From assembly GCA_013398615.1 (NCBI GenBank), contig VZSR01001685.1, positions 26,834,973 through 26,898,972 on the forward strand: 64,000 nt of DNA, in the 5' to 3' direction. Below the pieces are notes generated by a model. It worked only from the letters and a program-made list of their open reading frames with translations. It ran no database searches and was not told the origin of the DNA. Position numbers and translations under genes: made by a program. Positions 51,976 to 64,000 of the stretch are shown one piece after another (the stretch's first letter is position 1; each line of letters starts with the position of its first letter). Source of the stretch: Brachypodius melanocephalos. Lineage: Eukaryota; Chordata; Aves; Passeriformes; Pycnonotidae.

Positions 51976-53411
51976 ATAAGCAAGTTTAGGTACACATGTG
52001 AAGATGGCAGGGTCTCACAACTCAATAACCTGGTGATTCAAAAGACTCAGGGCTGATAAAAGATAGAAACACCAGCTATCGCGGTCAGTTCAAGGGTGCT
52101 ATAAAGAGAACCAAATCCCACTGAAAATAGATAAAGTATTACTCTAGCTGCTAAGGTACCTTAATCTGATGAAAGCTAAGTTGTGTGAATTTTTTAAGGG
52201 TTTATCATTCTTTGCACTGGTCCTACAGTACAAATATGCAATCTTAAGCAACAAGAAGAAAGCTAGAAGAGGATTTAGGAATATTGTTGCTGGTCCATTT
52301 GAGCACATCAGTACTGTCTTCAGGTAAGTTCAGGCAGGAGGAAAAATCAGTGAATAACTACATCAATTTGCTAGGATGTTTGCAATCAGTCTATAAGGTT
52401 CTCTAACAATCCTGATAAAGGCATACTTTTGACAAAGCCAAATATAGAAACTGTTGGGTTTTAGTCATCAGTAGATCATTTAGAAAAGCAAGTTCACATC
52501 TATTTGCAGTTCTTCAGTTATATCTTTACAATGCACGTCTTTTAAAGTCTGTAAGCACTTGCAAATGTCCACTAATGATAATTTTGTGTCCTCAGAACTT
52601 ATTTTGGTCTAGTTTGTTATGGAATTTTTGCTTCTCTAGAAAATATTAGTATTAAATGATATATTTTATCTCACCTTGCCTCTGTTTGTGCCTCTGTTAC
52701 TCACTTCTTTTATCTCAGCAGATGATGCCACTGGTAACTAGCTTCTATCTTTGAACACAAAGTTCATCAGCATCACTTGTAATTCTGTATTACTTATTCC
52801 TGGTGATTTTCAATTGATTACAGGATCCAAGGTGGTTCTGGTAAGGTGACAAACTCAACTCTAAATGGCCAATCTTTTGGCAATATTTGTGGCATTTTTG
52901 AAATCTTCTTTTACTAAGATGTATCAAGGATCATTATGCAATTCCAAGCAAATTCTTTTGTGGTAGAGACTAGCAATTAAAACTATTAAGATTCGAAGCT
53001 TTTGTATTTGCAGATAATAGGTGAAAGTCACATCCAATTTTAACTGTCAGAGTATGCCTAAAGTAATCATGTTATTCTAGTCCCATTGTATTGGAAAACC
53101 CTTCTCTGGACCTAATATCCTAAAATGAATTTGTGTTCTTGTATGGTATCCACACACGCAACATTTGGAACATAAGGAAAAGATGGCATGCTGTGCAATG
53201 TGTTGTGCAGGAGTTTCCAAAACATTGACCGAGATAACTCACACAGCTATTCTCCCTCCTCTGCTGAAAAAAAAGGTGGCTTAAAACCATAGAAAAATGG
53301 TTTGATAAGAGGTTTCCTTCATTTTGGGGTTTTTTGGGTTTGGTTTTTCTACTTTTTTTCACTTAATTTCTTGTTCAACATTTCAATTTTTCTAAACTTA
53401 TTTCATAAATA
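51976..53411. other. Non-coding DNA, nothing identified
   Basis: AT-rich. A G/T run (about 53322-53345) is the only simple-sequence feature. Confidence 0.5.
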
Positions 53412-54702
53412 GAGAAATATATAGACTGTCTTCACAGGTATGACAAGATATCATCTAAATTTCTGTTTGAATGAATATTGTAGAAATACTTAGTACATTA
53501 TAGAAAGATTTTTAGCTGCCAGATGAGGGGAATACATTGCTTTACAACCTGGACAACTATCTGTGTTTTATTCTCTCCCAGTGAGCACTTAGAATTCCTG
53601 TCACTGTAACTAGAACACTTTTCATATCTGGTTTCAGATCACTGATAACACATTACAAGTTCATCAGAGCACAATGCAGATGAATGCAAAACTTATTAAA
53701 TGAATGCTCTCAAAAAAGAGTTAGTCAGTGGTAAATCATCATCAAATGGAAGTTATCCTAGGAGGCTCCTCAGGGATCAACATTAGACTCAACATTATTC
53801 AACATTTTCACCCATGAGTTAAAACATAAACATAAATCATTCTTAGAAAATTTGTGGGTGGCAGAAAGATTGGAGAATCAGTAAATAATAATGAGGACAA
53901 CACAGCTGTAAACTGCATTCTGAATTACTGGTAAAATGAGATCATTCAAAAAATAATAAAAAGCTAGCCCATGTTGCAAAAAGATCCAGGCCAGCCCAGC
54001 AGGATGGGCATTTTTGTTCAGAAATACATTGACTGAGGAAGCTTTAAGTACCATGGTGAAGAGGTAACCACAGGCATAGTGCTGAAAAACGGCAATTGTA
54101 ATGCTATAAATAACCAAGTGAGAAACAGGATCTAAAATGTGTATATCTTTGTTTGGCAATAATGAGACAAATAAGAAAATACTTTTCCCCTTTCTGTTGT
54201 CCACAGTTTAAAGAGTTTTGGTTTGTTGGATTTTCTTTAAATATGGAGATGTTGTAGAAAAGAGACAGAAGACTATTCAACATTGGATGAAATGCCCACA
54301 GGGAGACACCGTAAGAGCTTGACTTATTTAGTCTATCAAAAAGAAGATTGAGCAGTGACTTGACTGGGAGGTAACTCTGAAAGTGTAAATACTCTCACAA
54401 TGTCAAAACACAGAGTACTGAATTCAAACAGGCAAAGAAAGGGATAACAAGAACTAAAGGCTGGAAGCTGAGCTAAGCCACATGTTAACCATGAGTGGTT
54501 AACCACTGGAACAAGTTATAAAACGGTATGATCACTTCCCTATCTTTTAATGTCTGCAGATCAAGATGGATTCTTTTGCTGGAAGCTGTGCTTTACCCAA
54601 ACACGAGTTATTGGCCTCAGGACAGACCAATGGGATAAAATGTGAAGGCTGGTGATGGAAAGACCATAGCACAATACAGTGATCTCTCCTGGTGTTAACT
54701 GC
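53412..54702 (+). mobile_element. Ancient CR1-type LINE, RT region to 3' end, plus strand
   Basis: Decayed reverse-transcriptase text runs in order. A degraded Y-L-D-F-S-K-A-F region lies at about 53485-53520. Next come GTCAGTGGTAAATCATCATC and GGAGGCTCCTCAGGGATCAA (the V-P-Q-G-S region, about 53762), TTATTCAACATTTTCACCCA (L-F-N-I-F-I), and GAAAATTTGTGGGTGGCAGA (K-F-V-D-G). The 3' region near 54505-54690 follows (ACTGGAACAAGTTATAAAAC; GAGTTATTGGCCTCAGG), matching the ending of old turtle/bird CR1 families. Stops and frameshifts throughout show it is long dead. It is followed directly by an A-rich tract. Confidence 0.68.
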
Positions 54703-54703
54703 T

Positions 54704-54802
54704 AAAAAAAAAAAAAAAAAACCACACAAAAAACCCCAAAAAACAACAACAACAACAACAACAAAAAACCCAAACAAACAAAAAGAAAAAAAAAAACACC
54801 CA
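54704..54802. repeat. A-rich tract with (AAC)n core
   Basis: A 17-A run, then CCCC/ACAC interruptions, about seven AAC units (54742-54764), then AAAC and poly(A) again. It abuts the 3' end of the old CR1 element. Confidence 0.93.
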
Positions 54803-55350
54803 CAAATAATACCCTCATTGTATTTCTCTCAAATTCCATTTATTGCGTTTAAGACCAATTCTTATACTTCTTCTGTCAGAGGCGGTCTAAATCTTCAAAT
54901 TTTAAATAACCACTGTAGTAAAATGTCTTTCAAATGTGTTCTAGAGAAGATGTATTAGAGTGAAAGTGGGAATATTATGAAAATTATTATTAAAATTAAA
55001 ATGGTGTTCATAGTTGTAGCAGTCTTGTCGTAGTGTGTGAACAGTTAAGGTATCATTACTTAGTCCATTTTCTGAGCAAGTAAGTTCATATCGGGGCTAG
55101 TTTTGTTTAAACAAAATCTCAGCCTAGTTTTACATTTTCTAGTCATTTCTATCAGTAAATGGGTCACCTCCCTCTAACACAGCTGTGACCATCTCAATAG
55201 TGCAGCTTCAAGGTATCATCTTTTCAGATGACAGAGTAAACATACTCATTTGCTATTCCAGGATGAATGAAAAGGATCGTGGATCATCCTCCATAGATAA
55301 TCAGAACTCTCTTTCTGTCTGAGATTGGAAAAAACATTAACTCCAAATCA
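54803..55350. other. AT-rich non-coding DNA, nothing identified
   Basis: No exon or repeat is recognised between the two CR1-derived segments. Confidence 0.5.
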
Positions 55351-55500
55351 CAGAAATATAAAATGTCTTGATGCATGTGAAGAGAGCATCGTCTAAATTT
55401 CAATTTGAACAAATGCTGCAGATATACTTGACATATTTTAGAAAGGCTTTCAGCTGATTGGTTAGGTGCATGTACTGCTTTACAACCTGGGCAACTGCTA
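55351..55500 (+). mobile_element. Second copy of the CR1 reverse-transcriptase segment, plus strand
   Basis: Aligns by eye along its whole length with 53412-53558. Shared anchors are TCTAAATTTC, the AGAAAG(A/G) block, and CTTTACAACCTGG(A/G)CAACT at the right end; overall similarity is roughly two-thirds. The reading I-Y-L-T-Y-F-R-K-A-F-S at about 55420-55453 is a decayed version of the Y-L-D-F-S-K-A-F-D motif A of CR1 reverse transcriptase. Sequence to the right may continue the element but is not recognisable. Confidence 0.52.
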
Positions 55501-57669
55501 ATGGACTGTGGAGTTGCTGGATTGAAGGATTAGGCAAAAGAGTAGGGCTATTCTGTCTCTCCAGATACAAAGAAGGTTTAAGCCACTGGTAAATTAGCAG
55601 AAAGGGAGAAGGCAATAGCATTAGTCTATGATATGTGTTTTTCCCTAAGAAGAGATAAGAGAATAGAAGTAATAAGGTACAGACTTGTGATTCTTCATAA
55701 ATACTGTGAAGAAAAAGAAAGGCGCAGGTCATGGCTTTCTTGCAGAAGCTGATCAAATTTTACGATATTGACTCAGAAGTTATCAGTGTTAGAGCCAACT
55801 TTCAATTAGTGAAGTAGTTCAAAGCTGTCCTAACTCTGCCCAGGATTTGACATAATTTTGTGGCTTATTGTTGTTTAAATTTACAATGTTTTTGACCTAT
55901 AGCACATAAATTTTAAAACAATTCTTTCTAATGTGGTATAAAATTATATCCACCAAGGCTACAGAGGCAATAATTCTTTAATTACTAAACAAAAGAGGAG
56001 GAGACATAGAGGAAAATGTGTTATATAAACCAAAATGGAAATACAATTATGTATGTACATGATCTCTGTTATAAAATATACTATTGAATGTGTTTAACTT
56101 GGCCCCAAATGCTGATTGGACTCAGCTTCCAAGATCAGTGCACTTGTGTAGAAACTAACCATTGTCACTGCACCTCCAGGCTGAATTGTGGGCCTAGATA
56201 TCTCTTGTCCATGTTTTCTTTGGTCAGGAGATATTGTTGTTGAGAGACTCTTGCACACTAAGAGAAAGTTCCTAACCTTTAAGCCATTGGTGAATGATAT
56301 CCCCTGAGTTTCACTCAGCTAAGATATCCCTGCCTCTTTCTAACCAATGTGATGGAAAAATAAGAAATAATAAATAACCTGGTCTCTACCTTATGGATTT
56401 TCTTTTAAAAAATGTGAAGAACATTCTTTGAAAACTTAAAGATTTTGTAACACTCTGTTCTTCTTTTAATCATCTTCCTTTTAAATATTTGGATATCACA
56501 AACGTATCAGCTGGGTGAGCTCCTTCAGTATTGCTCTCTCCTCTTAGTTTTTCCACCTGGGTCACTCCATCTTCCAACACACGTGGGTTTTATGAACATT
56601 TGGGTTACCCACATTTAGGAAAGTCCTTCTACACAGTTATTTTTGTCGTGGCGGAAGGAGAAAGGACAGCAAACCAGAGTCAACCACTCCCTGGTCCAGG
56701 CCTGGAAGTCTACCTTCCTCTTACATAAAATTCAACACGACACCAGATGGCTGGAGACACCACTGCTTTTTGGGGTCATGGTCTTAGCCAAATCAGTGAA
56801 GTTATCTTAGATATCAAAATTAACCTAAAATATTGCTCATACGCAAGAAGCAACAATCAGTGAAGGGGTTAAACTTTGTGAAGGGTCAATCAATAGACGT
56901 CAGTAGACAAATTTCTTTGGGGCAACAAACAGAACTTCTGATAATCTATTTTACTCCTATAAAGCAAGGCAGCTGTTGTTCTGTATAGTAGAGGAGTCTC
57001 AGTTGCTAAATATAGGTAGAGAATGAAGTTTACTTGTCAGATGACAGCAGATACCACTTTCTTTGTGATTGAAACGTATTCTCAGATAGAGTTGTCAATT
57101 TAGTAGAAGCTGAATTGGTGCCATGATCAAGATGAATGCTTGTTTCTTAATAAAACCTTGTGTTGGGTAAGCAAAGCAGTGGCCTTTACCTCAGGCACTT
57201 CGTTAATTGGACAACCAACGATAATGAACCATTACATCACTATTGCTTAGATAATGATGTTATAGTGAGGGAATGTAAAGCATTGTTTGGATGTAGGAAT
57301 ATACTTGGGCCCAGATACACCTTAGTAGCTATTTGCTATGTGAAAAGATAATCCCCAGTATTTTAGGGATATTTTTATTTTCAGATTCTATACTTCTCAT
57401 TGGAGTTTTTTCCAGAAGATTTAATAGTTGTATAATCAGATTTTGTCTTCTCCTTCCCAACAATCCAAACAATTTGGGTGATAGGCAGGTCTGGCTTGAT
57501 TGAATTGCCTTCCCTAGGTCACACTTTCACATCTCTCTTAGAATTCTTCCTCTCCCACTCTAATGTGACACCAGTCTAATAATCTCCGTTAACTTCAGTT
57601 AAATAGGGTAACTAGCACAAGAATTGTAACATTGAAAAAGTGCTTAAACAAGAGACCAATATGACTTCT
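55501..57669. other. Non-coding DNA, no gene identified
   Basis: AT-rich with no recognised repeat termini. Frames are all under about 70 codons apart from a domain-less 118-codon minus-strand frame at 55400-55756 that overlaps the CR1 piece. Confidence 0.5.
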
Positions 57670-58300
57670 GTTGAAAGTAAGTCTATCAATTTGGAGAATT
57701 GCTGGTGCAGTTCCTCAGGGAATTGTCTTAGGAGAAGTATTTGATCTCCTCATTAATGTCTTTGATACAAATACTGGGAGTGTGCTAATGAAATTTTTCA
57801 GATGACAAAAAACTTTGGCAGAGTTGCCCACACTGAGAAGAACTGGAATTTCATACAGGAAGAATTAGATGACCTTGACGACTGTAGTAATAGAAGCAAG
57901 ATGAAATTTAATAGTACAAAGTGTAAGGTCATGCACTCAGGGACTAATAACAAGAATTTCTGCTATAAGCTGGGAGCTCATCAGTTGGAAATGGTACAGG
58001 AGGAGAAAGACTAGCATTTAATCAGTCAATCACATGATGATTATCACTACCAGGGTGAAGCTGCCATGGAAAAGGAAAGTGTAATCCTAGGACGTGCTGG
58101 GATGTTTTCTAGTACTGGTAGAGAGCATCACTCCTGCAAAGTCTTGGCAAGACTGCTTCTGGGACAGCTCATTCAATACCAAAGTACTTCAGAGAAAGAG
58201 AAAAGAGATGTTGGGAACCTCAGGGGACACCTGAAAAGCACCTCAACTTCTTTTGCTGAGGAGTCCCATCATGCTCCATTGAAGGCTTTTAGTGAAATTT
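57670..58300 (+). mobile_element. Old CR1 LINE fragment with visible RT active-site region, plus strand
   Basis: GTGCAGTTCCTCAGGGAATT reads V-P-Q-G-I. Then CTCCTCATTAATGTCTTTGA gives L-L-I-N-V-F-D, and TTTTTCAGATGACAAAAAAC gives F-S-D-D-K, the decayed F-A-D-D box of reverse transcriptase. The downstream frame at 57802-58014 keeps a CR1-like L-M-K-F-N-x-x-K-C-K-V-M-H segment (here K-M-K-F-N-S-T-K-C-K-V-M-H). The 58080-58300 part follows the CR1 order (GTAATCCTAGGACGTGCTGG). Frameshifts separate the pieces, so no functional protein is possible. Confidence 0.85.
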
Positions 58301-59237
58301 TTTAAACAGTACTTTAAACAGAGGTTCAGTGCAAGCTCTACATGCTAAGAGCCATGTTCAGCTGGTGTCCTGCAGTATACAACTGTTTTCAACCAATGGA
58401 AAAGCACATCAGTAAGCACGTAAATAACAGTTTAGGGTAACTTATTTGTACAGATATTGTGAAGAAGACATCAGTGATGGTAAAATATGAACATTTTCAT
58501 AAAACCCTGCACCTTCAAGTAAAGGCTTTCAATTAAAATTTCGTAGAAGTGCTGAAGAAATCAAGTACAAGATAATAGGAAAAGTTCTCTATTTTCCTCT
58601 TTGTTGTTGTGTAAGGACAACTACTGATGAACCTATGCAAAGTACAACAATTTCAAAGTGCACAGCAACCACAAAATAAAATTTTATACCAAGACTGTAA
58701 TGAGAATATCCTACAACAACTCCTTTCTTTCTAACTGTGCATGAATGAATGAAGCAGATATTTCTTTGAAAATCCTTTGCCCAATGGACTCAGTTAGACC
58801 CACATTAAGAGGCAGGAAAACTGTGACATATTCATACTATGGCTTTAGGCATGTTCAAACAATCTAATTTATTTAAATCAGACGTACTTCCTCAATTCTG
58901 TCTTTAAAAAAACACACAGCCCGACAGTTTTATTTCTTGGAAACACACAAAATATTCCATTGCATCAGAAAAAATGATTTGGAAATCACACAGTATTCTT
59001 GTTTTTGGAATGGTTATGCCAAAAATTAACTATTCAAACTAGGGAATTCTGGGGTTTTCAATACAATTATTAGTTTTTATGATTATACAAATAGGAAGAT
59101 TTGAAGGGACGAGTAAGCCAACAAAAGGGAAAATAAATGTAAAAGATGAAAACTGAAAGGCTGTGTTTTGAGGGCAAAAGAGTCCAGCTGAAGATCCTTT
59201 GTTTGTAGATGGTAGATGAGAAGGTCTGAAATACCAT
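58301..59237. other. AT-rich non-coding DNA, nothing identified
   Basis: No recognised repeat or exon. Confidence 0.5.
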
Positions 59238-59303
59238 ATGTGTAAAGACATATTTTCAGATCTGAGACACATGTTTAAAGACACATTTTCAAACACACAC
59301 TTT
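59238..59303. repeat. Imperfect two-copy 33-bp tandem duplication
   Basis: ATGTGTAAAGACATATTTTC at 59238 is repeated at 59271 as ATGTTTAAAGACACATTTTC, with weaker similarity in the remainder of each unit. Confidence 0.75.
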
Positions 59304-60789
59304 TTTAAAAAAAATCTTCAAATGTTAGACTACAGCTATAACTCCAGTATAGAAAGATACCTTTGTCCTAGATTTATGAGACAATATGAAGTACGTAAAA
59401 CATGCAGAAAAGGACATGGTATAATGATTTCAAAGAACCCATGGGAAATGTGCAGTGGTCCACTTAACACCATTTTGTTTCTTGAAGTAGAAACACAGCA
59501 TGGACTTCCTGGTGTTATTTTTAAGCAGTTGATGTGTTTTTCTGATCAAGGATCACACACTTAGTCCTGAATTAATTAGACTATTTATTTTTTTTCATTA
59601 TATATGTTAACTTTTTTCTTTTATTTTTAGGGAAATATGCTTGTAAGATAATAGAATTATTTCATTCTCTGTCACCTCTGTTGTCTTGTATTTTTTGCTA
59701 CTACTGCACTGTATATTTTTAGACTGGGAGAAAGGAAATTATATATAGAAAGCAATTAAGACCTAGAATTTTCAAGCTGTCATGGTAGGTTATGGAAGAA
59801 ATTGTATCTTACCAGTATATAATGTCATTTCACTGTAGCCCCACTGCCTATAATCCACTGCAAAAAGTAAATAAAATCCTGGAGCAATTCTCTCTCTCCT
59901 TTAGTTTGCCACCACACTGTTACAGAATGCAGAGACAGAATTATAGTAGCTGGTATATAAATATGAGCATCCATTTCTACATTTTACTTTTAACTTTTAG
60001 CAAGGGACAAATTATTGTTGTCTCAACATGAGGTAGGTTACTGAGGGCTTGTAGGACTATGACAACCATCTCAGGAGCTGTACATTTAAGAGCAACATTG
60101 TGACTTCTGGAAAAAGCAAGCGGTATTGTCTTTTGCAAAGGTTTGGCTGCCTGGACATAAAAAAAGCTTGGAAAATGACAAAATGAATATGATGGAGTTG
60201 TTACACATTTCAGAACATAAACTTGTAGAGAACATGATGGATTACAGCTGCTACTAAATGCACAGGACAAAATAAAAGTGTCAGCATCTATGTGGCAACA
60301 AGAACAGTGCATACAGTGTTTCCAGAAGATATTAGGGCTCTTGTTCTTAACCATAGCAGGAAGAAAGCAATATCATTCTGGGTAGTGGTTTGTATAGACA
60401 AAACTGGGTTAGTGAGCACTACAAAGACAGACCAGCAAAAGGAAAAATAAATTGAGGATGAAAAATGGGTTCTCAAAACAAGGTAGGCACCTAAATAGAG
60501 AGACTACATAGAACAGATAGACTGTGAAGGATTAAGGCAACTCGACAGATCAGTGTCTCTCATGTTGGGGCTGGGCAGGATAGTCATACACAGCAGAACA
60601 AGCTTAAATGGCACTAAGAGAGAAAACTACATATGGGAATATGGATTGTTACCTTTGAAATGGACAAACAGAAAACCCACCCAAGCTTTCTTAGTCAAAC
60701 AACCTCAACCTCCCAGTCCCACACCAAGAGTGAAACCAGTCAAACTGCCAGAAAACACAAAAGCTTGCAGAAACTACAAAAAAGAGGGA
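59304..60789. other. Non-coding DNA, no gene identified
   Basis: No repeat is recognised. The plus-strand frame at 60553-60870 (105 codons) runs into the CR1 copy to its right, and its Pro/Lys-rich middle has no domain I recognise. Confidence 0.45.
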
Positions 60790-61080
60790 GAGGAATTTTT
60801 TACAAGGGCATGTACTGATAGCACAAAGCATAATTGCTTTAAACTGAGAGTAGGTTTAGACTACATATAGAGAAGAAATTCCTTACTGTGAGATTGGTGA
60901 GATACTGGAACAGATTTCCCAGAGAAGCTGTGGATACCTCATCCCTGGGAGTGTTCAAGGTGAGGTTGAATGGGGCTTGGAGCAACCAGGGTCAGTGAAA
61001 GGTGTCCCTGCCCATGGCAGGGGTTGGCACTACATGATTTTTGAGGTCCCTTCCTACCCATTCTGTGACTATATTATGAA
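60790..61080 (+). mobile_element. CR1 LINE 3' fragment, plus strand
   Basis: Follows the standard CR1 3' sequence. It contains TTACAAGGGCATGTACTGAT, GAAGAAATTCCTTACTGTGA, ATTTCCCAGAGAAGCTGTGG, GTGTCCCTGCCCATGGCAGG and GGTCCCTTCCTACCCATTCT, and ends in the degenerate terminal repeat near 61060-61080. It is 5'-truncated at about 60790. It is the plus-strand counterpart of the family seen at 33155. Confidence 0.93.
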
Positions 61081-61467
61081 ATCAGCGGAGCCCCATGTGT
61101 CACCACTGACAAAAGTGACAACAGAAGTAGGCTGAAAATTTCCTGAGTTTGTTTCCTGAGTACCAAAGCAAATGGGAGAAGGGGAAGTTAAGAGAGTGAT
61201 CACCAATATTTGCAAAGACAAAGATTTGGGGGGAAAAAATGGGCTGCATACACAGATAAACTGCTGACAAACAGAAGTGAAAAAAAAATCAGGAATAAAA
61301 AAATGAAGGAAGCTTCTGAAGTGTAAAGTGGGATGTTCAAAGATTTTTTTAGTGGTGTGAGTTGACAAAGAGAGCGTAAATGAAAGCATTCAGAACACAG
61401 AGGTGCAAAACAATTTAAAAAGACAATTTCAAGAAATTCTAAAATTCACAGAACAGGGGAGGAGAAT
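61081..61467. other. Non-coding DNA, nothing identified
   Basis: The minus-strand frame at 61069-61389 (106 codons) starts inside the CR1 end and lacks any domain, so it is not called. Confidence 0.5.
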
Positions 61468-61527
61468 ATAGAAATATATACACAAACACACACACATGTA
61501 TGTATATATATGTATATATATTTATAT
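61468..61527. repeat. Mixed (TA)n/(CA)n microsatellite
   Basis: ATATATACACAAACACACAC followed by ATGTATGTATATATATG-type units. Confidence 0.9.
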
Positions 61528-64000
61528 CAGTATCACCTAATTCTACTGAGAGAGATGCCTATGTTCTGTGTTGACAGACATGCAGTATGTTTACATCATG
61601 GCTGTTAACAGACATAATAACATCATCTTTAAAAGCAGAAGTATTAGTGACTGCGACCAGAAGCTCTAATCTCATTCTGACTTTTCTAAGTTAAAGATGA
61701 AAGTCATACAGTTTAAAATTTTAATGTAGTTGTAGTAATTGCTTTGAGAAGTTTGTAATATTTGTTGAGATTTGATATCCCCCCTGTAAAATCAATGGGC
61801 ACATGACCAATAGTGTAAAAGAAATCAAAATTAAGAAATCTTTGACAAACTGTGTTGCTAAAGTGAAGTCACCATTTGAAAAACAAATATTTCTGTTACT
61901 TTGCAGTGGTTTACAGTGATTGTTCTAAGCTACCATGTTAATTTGCTGACATTGTATAATAAACTCTGTTTTAGAGTTTTTTGTCATGATCTAGGAACAC
62001 ACAATACTCAAGACCAGATCATACTATATAACCTGTACAAATGTCTTCTAGCAAAAGTGAAAATGGTTTTATATGAATCCACTGGATTTTATTTATGTGA
62101 AAATAGCTGTGATGTGCTGGTTAGAATAAATTTCTAAATTTTTAAAATCTTATTTTTCCCCTCGTTCTATGTGATATGACTTTAACTAAGGCATGTAAAT
62201 ATGCTTTTTCAAGTGATGTGGGATGCAATTCAGAATGCCTATTGGCAAATTTTCAGCAGGAGAAAAATTAAGCATCTGAAATATATCTTAAATATATCTT
62301 TAAAAAATGCATTAGTGTCCCAGAATTGTTTTCATTTCCAAACGGGAATTACGATGCTTTCTTTGTCTTTATAACTGTAGCTCTGGAGTGCTATAAATAC
62401 AGAGAACAATATGTAAGTTCTCAAAATTATTAATTTTCACCAATCTCCCTTTAAAAAAATAGAGCTTACTTGTTTTTATCTGTTCAAGAACAAGTCCTAG
62501 ACATTAACTTGATTTATATTGTGTAAATTTTTGTTAGAAGTTCCAATTTAGAAAATATTGTCTCTATACCAGAGAATTCAGCAAAGTATTACAGTGACTA
62601 ACTTATTGGCAGCACTGTTTCACATTTAATCAAAGAATACACTTGTCATCTGCAAAAGAAGAAATTTCAGTACAGCATTTAAAAACATCTCAGTAGTTGA
62701 AATTACAGATCTTTTAAGCCTATTAACATTTTACTAAGTTTGACCTAATAAAAGTAAAATTTAGGGTACATTTTAAGGATCCAGCTTTTATTTCTTATAT
62801 ATGTTAACAAGCATTACTGAGGTTGCTGTGATAACTTGTCAGTTTTTCCTTAATGGTCATATAAAAGCTTTCATTAATGGACAGCATGAATTAGACCTTC
62901 CCGTGGGCAACTTGAACTCAAGTAGTGATTTTTATTAAGGGTTTTTTAATTGAATGAACAATTTTAATTTTTTAAAGAATAATAGTTGTTTTTCTTCACA
63001 TTCTTTTCCCCATTTAGCTTCTCTGATCCTGAGGTGTTACTTAAGGGCATAATTAGTAAACATTTGTGCCTAATGCCAAAATATTAGACATTCAAAGCCA
63101 TGATCATACCTTCCTTTTAACTAAGCTTTATTTTGTTTTCTTGACCATGAAGACTGTAACAGACATTTCAATTTTGAAAGTTTTCAGAAATACGATGATT
63201 AAAACAAAATCATACATTTTTGCATGAAAAATTCAATGCATGTTAGTACAAAACTCAAAAATTTCCTCTATGACACATGAATAAGAATGTGTTTGACTTT
63301 GTTGTTATGATGGCAGTGAATTTCTTTGAACAGTGTCTCAAGCTGATCAGTAAATTCTCTGTTTCTGCTTTCAAGAGTAATACCTTGTGCCAGCATCCTC
63401 CCTGATCATTGCAAACCCCAAACTATAGCACAGGATCGGAGAATCAGTAGCAAGAAAGACATGTCAGGAGAAATGGTGTCTAACAAATGAACCACTCAAA
63501 CTATCTCCTTCGAATTTCCAGATAATTTCAAGAATAGCAGAGTCAACTCCATTCATCTATGCACTTGCATCTCAAAGCAGAGAACCCACTCAGTGAAGAT
63601 ATTGTTGAAATTATTAATAGTAATAGCAGAAAATATTTCTGGCATGCTTCATGGTCAAAGTAATATTAAAACATATTACCAACAGCACCAATAAAGCAAC
63701 ATGCATGTGCTGTTTACAGTAATGACTAAACAAAGGCAAAGTTGAAATAGCCAAGGTTGTATTTCATAGGAATGATGGAGACAGTGGACGTTCATACCAA
63801 TTGATCCCATATTCATACTTCATACTATGAAAGAGTCTAAAACTATTGCCAAACTGCGTAAGAAGTGATAGCTTTTCCTAAATCACAAATAAACAAAGAT
63901 GTTTACTTCAGCAAGGTCTGTATTGTTACAGACAATCTGATCTGCTAAATCAGAGAAAAAAAAAATCGATACTAAGGAAAATGCTGCTGTTTCATGAAAG
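61528..64000. other. AT-rich non-coding DNA, no gene identified
   Basis: No transposon ends or exons are recognised. The stretch 62820-63080 is repeat-poor with several homeodomain-type words (TTTTTTAATTGAATGAAC, near 62942) and could be a regulatory element. That is only a texture judgement. Confidence 0.45.

Noticed and set aside
54484..54503. Perfect hairpin with 8-bp arms (GTTAACCA / TGGTTAAC) and 4-base loop
   Set aside because: Lies inside the decayed CR1 3' region. It is short and has no T-run or RNA-gene context, so it is most likely incidental.

Overview
This window looks like nuclear DNA from a bird, or less likely another sauropsid. The main evidence is the set of CR1 LINE fragments ending in the typical avian CR1 3' terminus (ATTCTATGATTCTATG, or its complement TCATAGAATCACAGAAT): minus-strand copies at about 3857-4400 and 33155-33820, and plus-strand copies at 9368-9435 and 60790-61080. 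Much older, heavily mutated CR1 pieces lie at 10605-10900, 37742-37915, 39345-39650, 53412-54702, 55351-55500 and 57670-58300. The sequence is AT-rich, poor in CpG, stop-dense in all frames and full of microsatellites, as expected for a vertebrate gene desert or a very long intron. No prokaryotic gene organisation, rRNA, tRNA or CRISPR array is present.

I found no open reading frame that I can defend as a host protein-coding exon. The longest frames (up to about 168 codons) fall in low-complexity DNA, in antisense CR1, in the one GC-rich island, or in plain AT-rich sequence, and none has a recognisable domain. Small exons cannot be excluded from sequence alone.

Layout. 1-3.8 kb: unassigned DNA with a GAAA/AAAAT compound microsatellite. 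3.9-4.4 kb: CR1. 4.4-16.9 kb: mostly featureless DNA with two CR1 remnants. 16974-17079: an uninterrupted run of 106 A. 17-28 kb: unassigned DNA, a T-rich tract at 26.1 kb and an ancient amniote repeat end at 26.2 kb. 28.27-28.64 kb: the only CpG island in the window, followed by a two-copy 75-bp tandem duplication. 29-39 kb: CR1 pieces, including an inverted pair at 37.4-37.9 kb, then a long AAAAG array. 39-53 kb: repeat-poor DNA with several stretches that read like conserved non-coding elements. 53-61 kb: a cluster of old CR1 fragments, all on the plus strand. 61-64 kb: unassigned.

There are no gene partnerships to describe. The most testable ideas are that the CpG island at 28.3-28.6 kb is the promoter or first exon of an unannotated transcript, and that the repeat-poor blocks near 16.6, 41.1, 43.3, 44.7 and 51.5 kb are regulatory elements. 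Both are inferences that need alignment or expression data. I saw no clear sign of a novel defence-type or mobile system.
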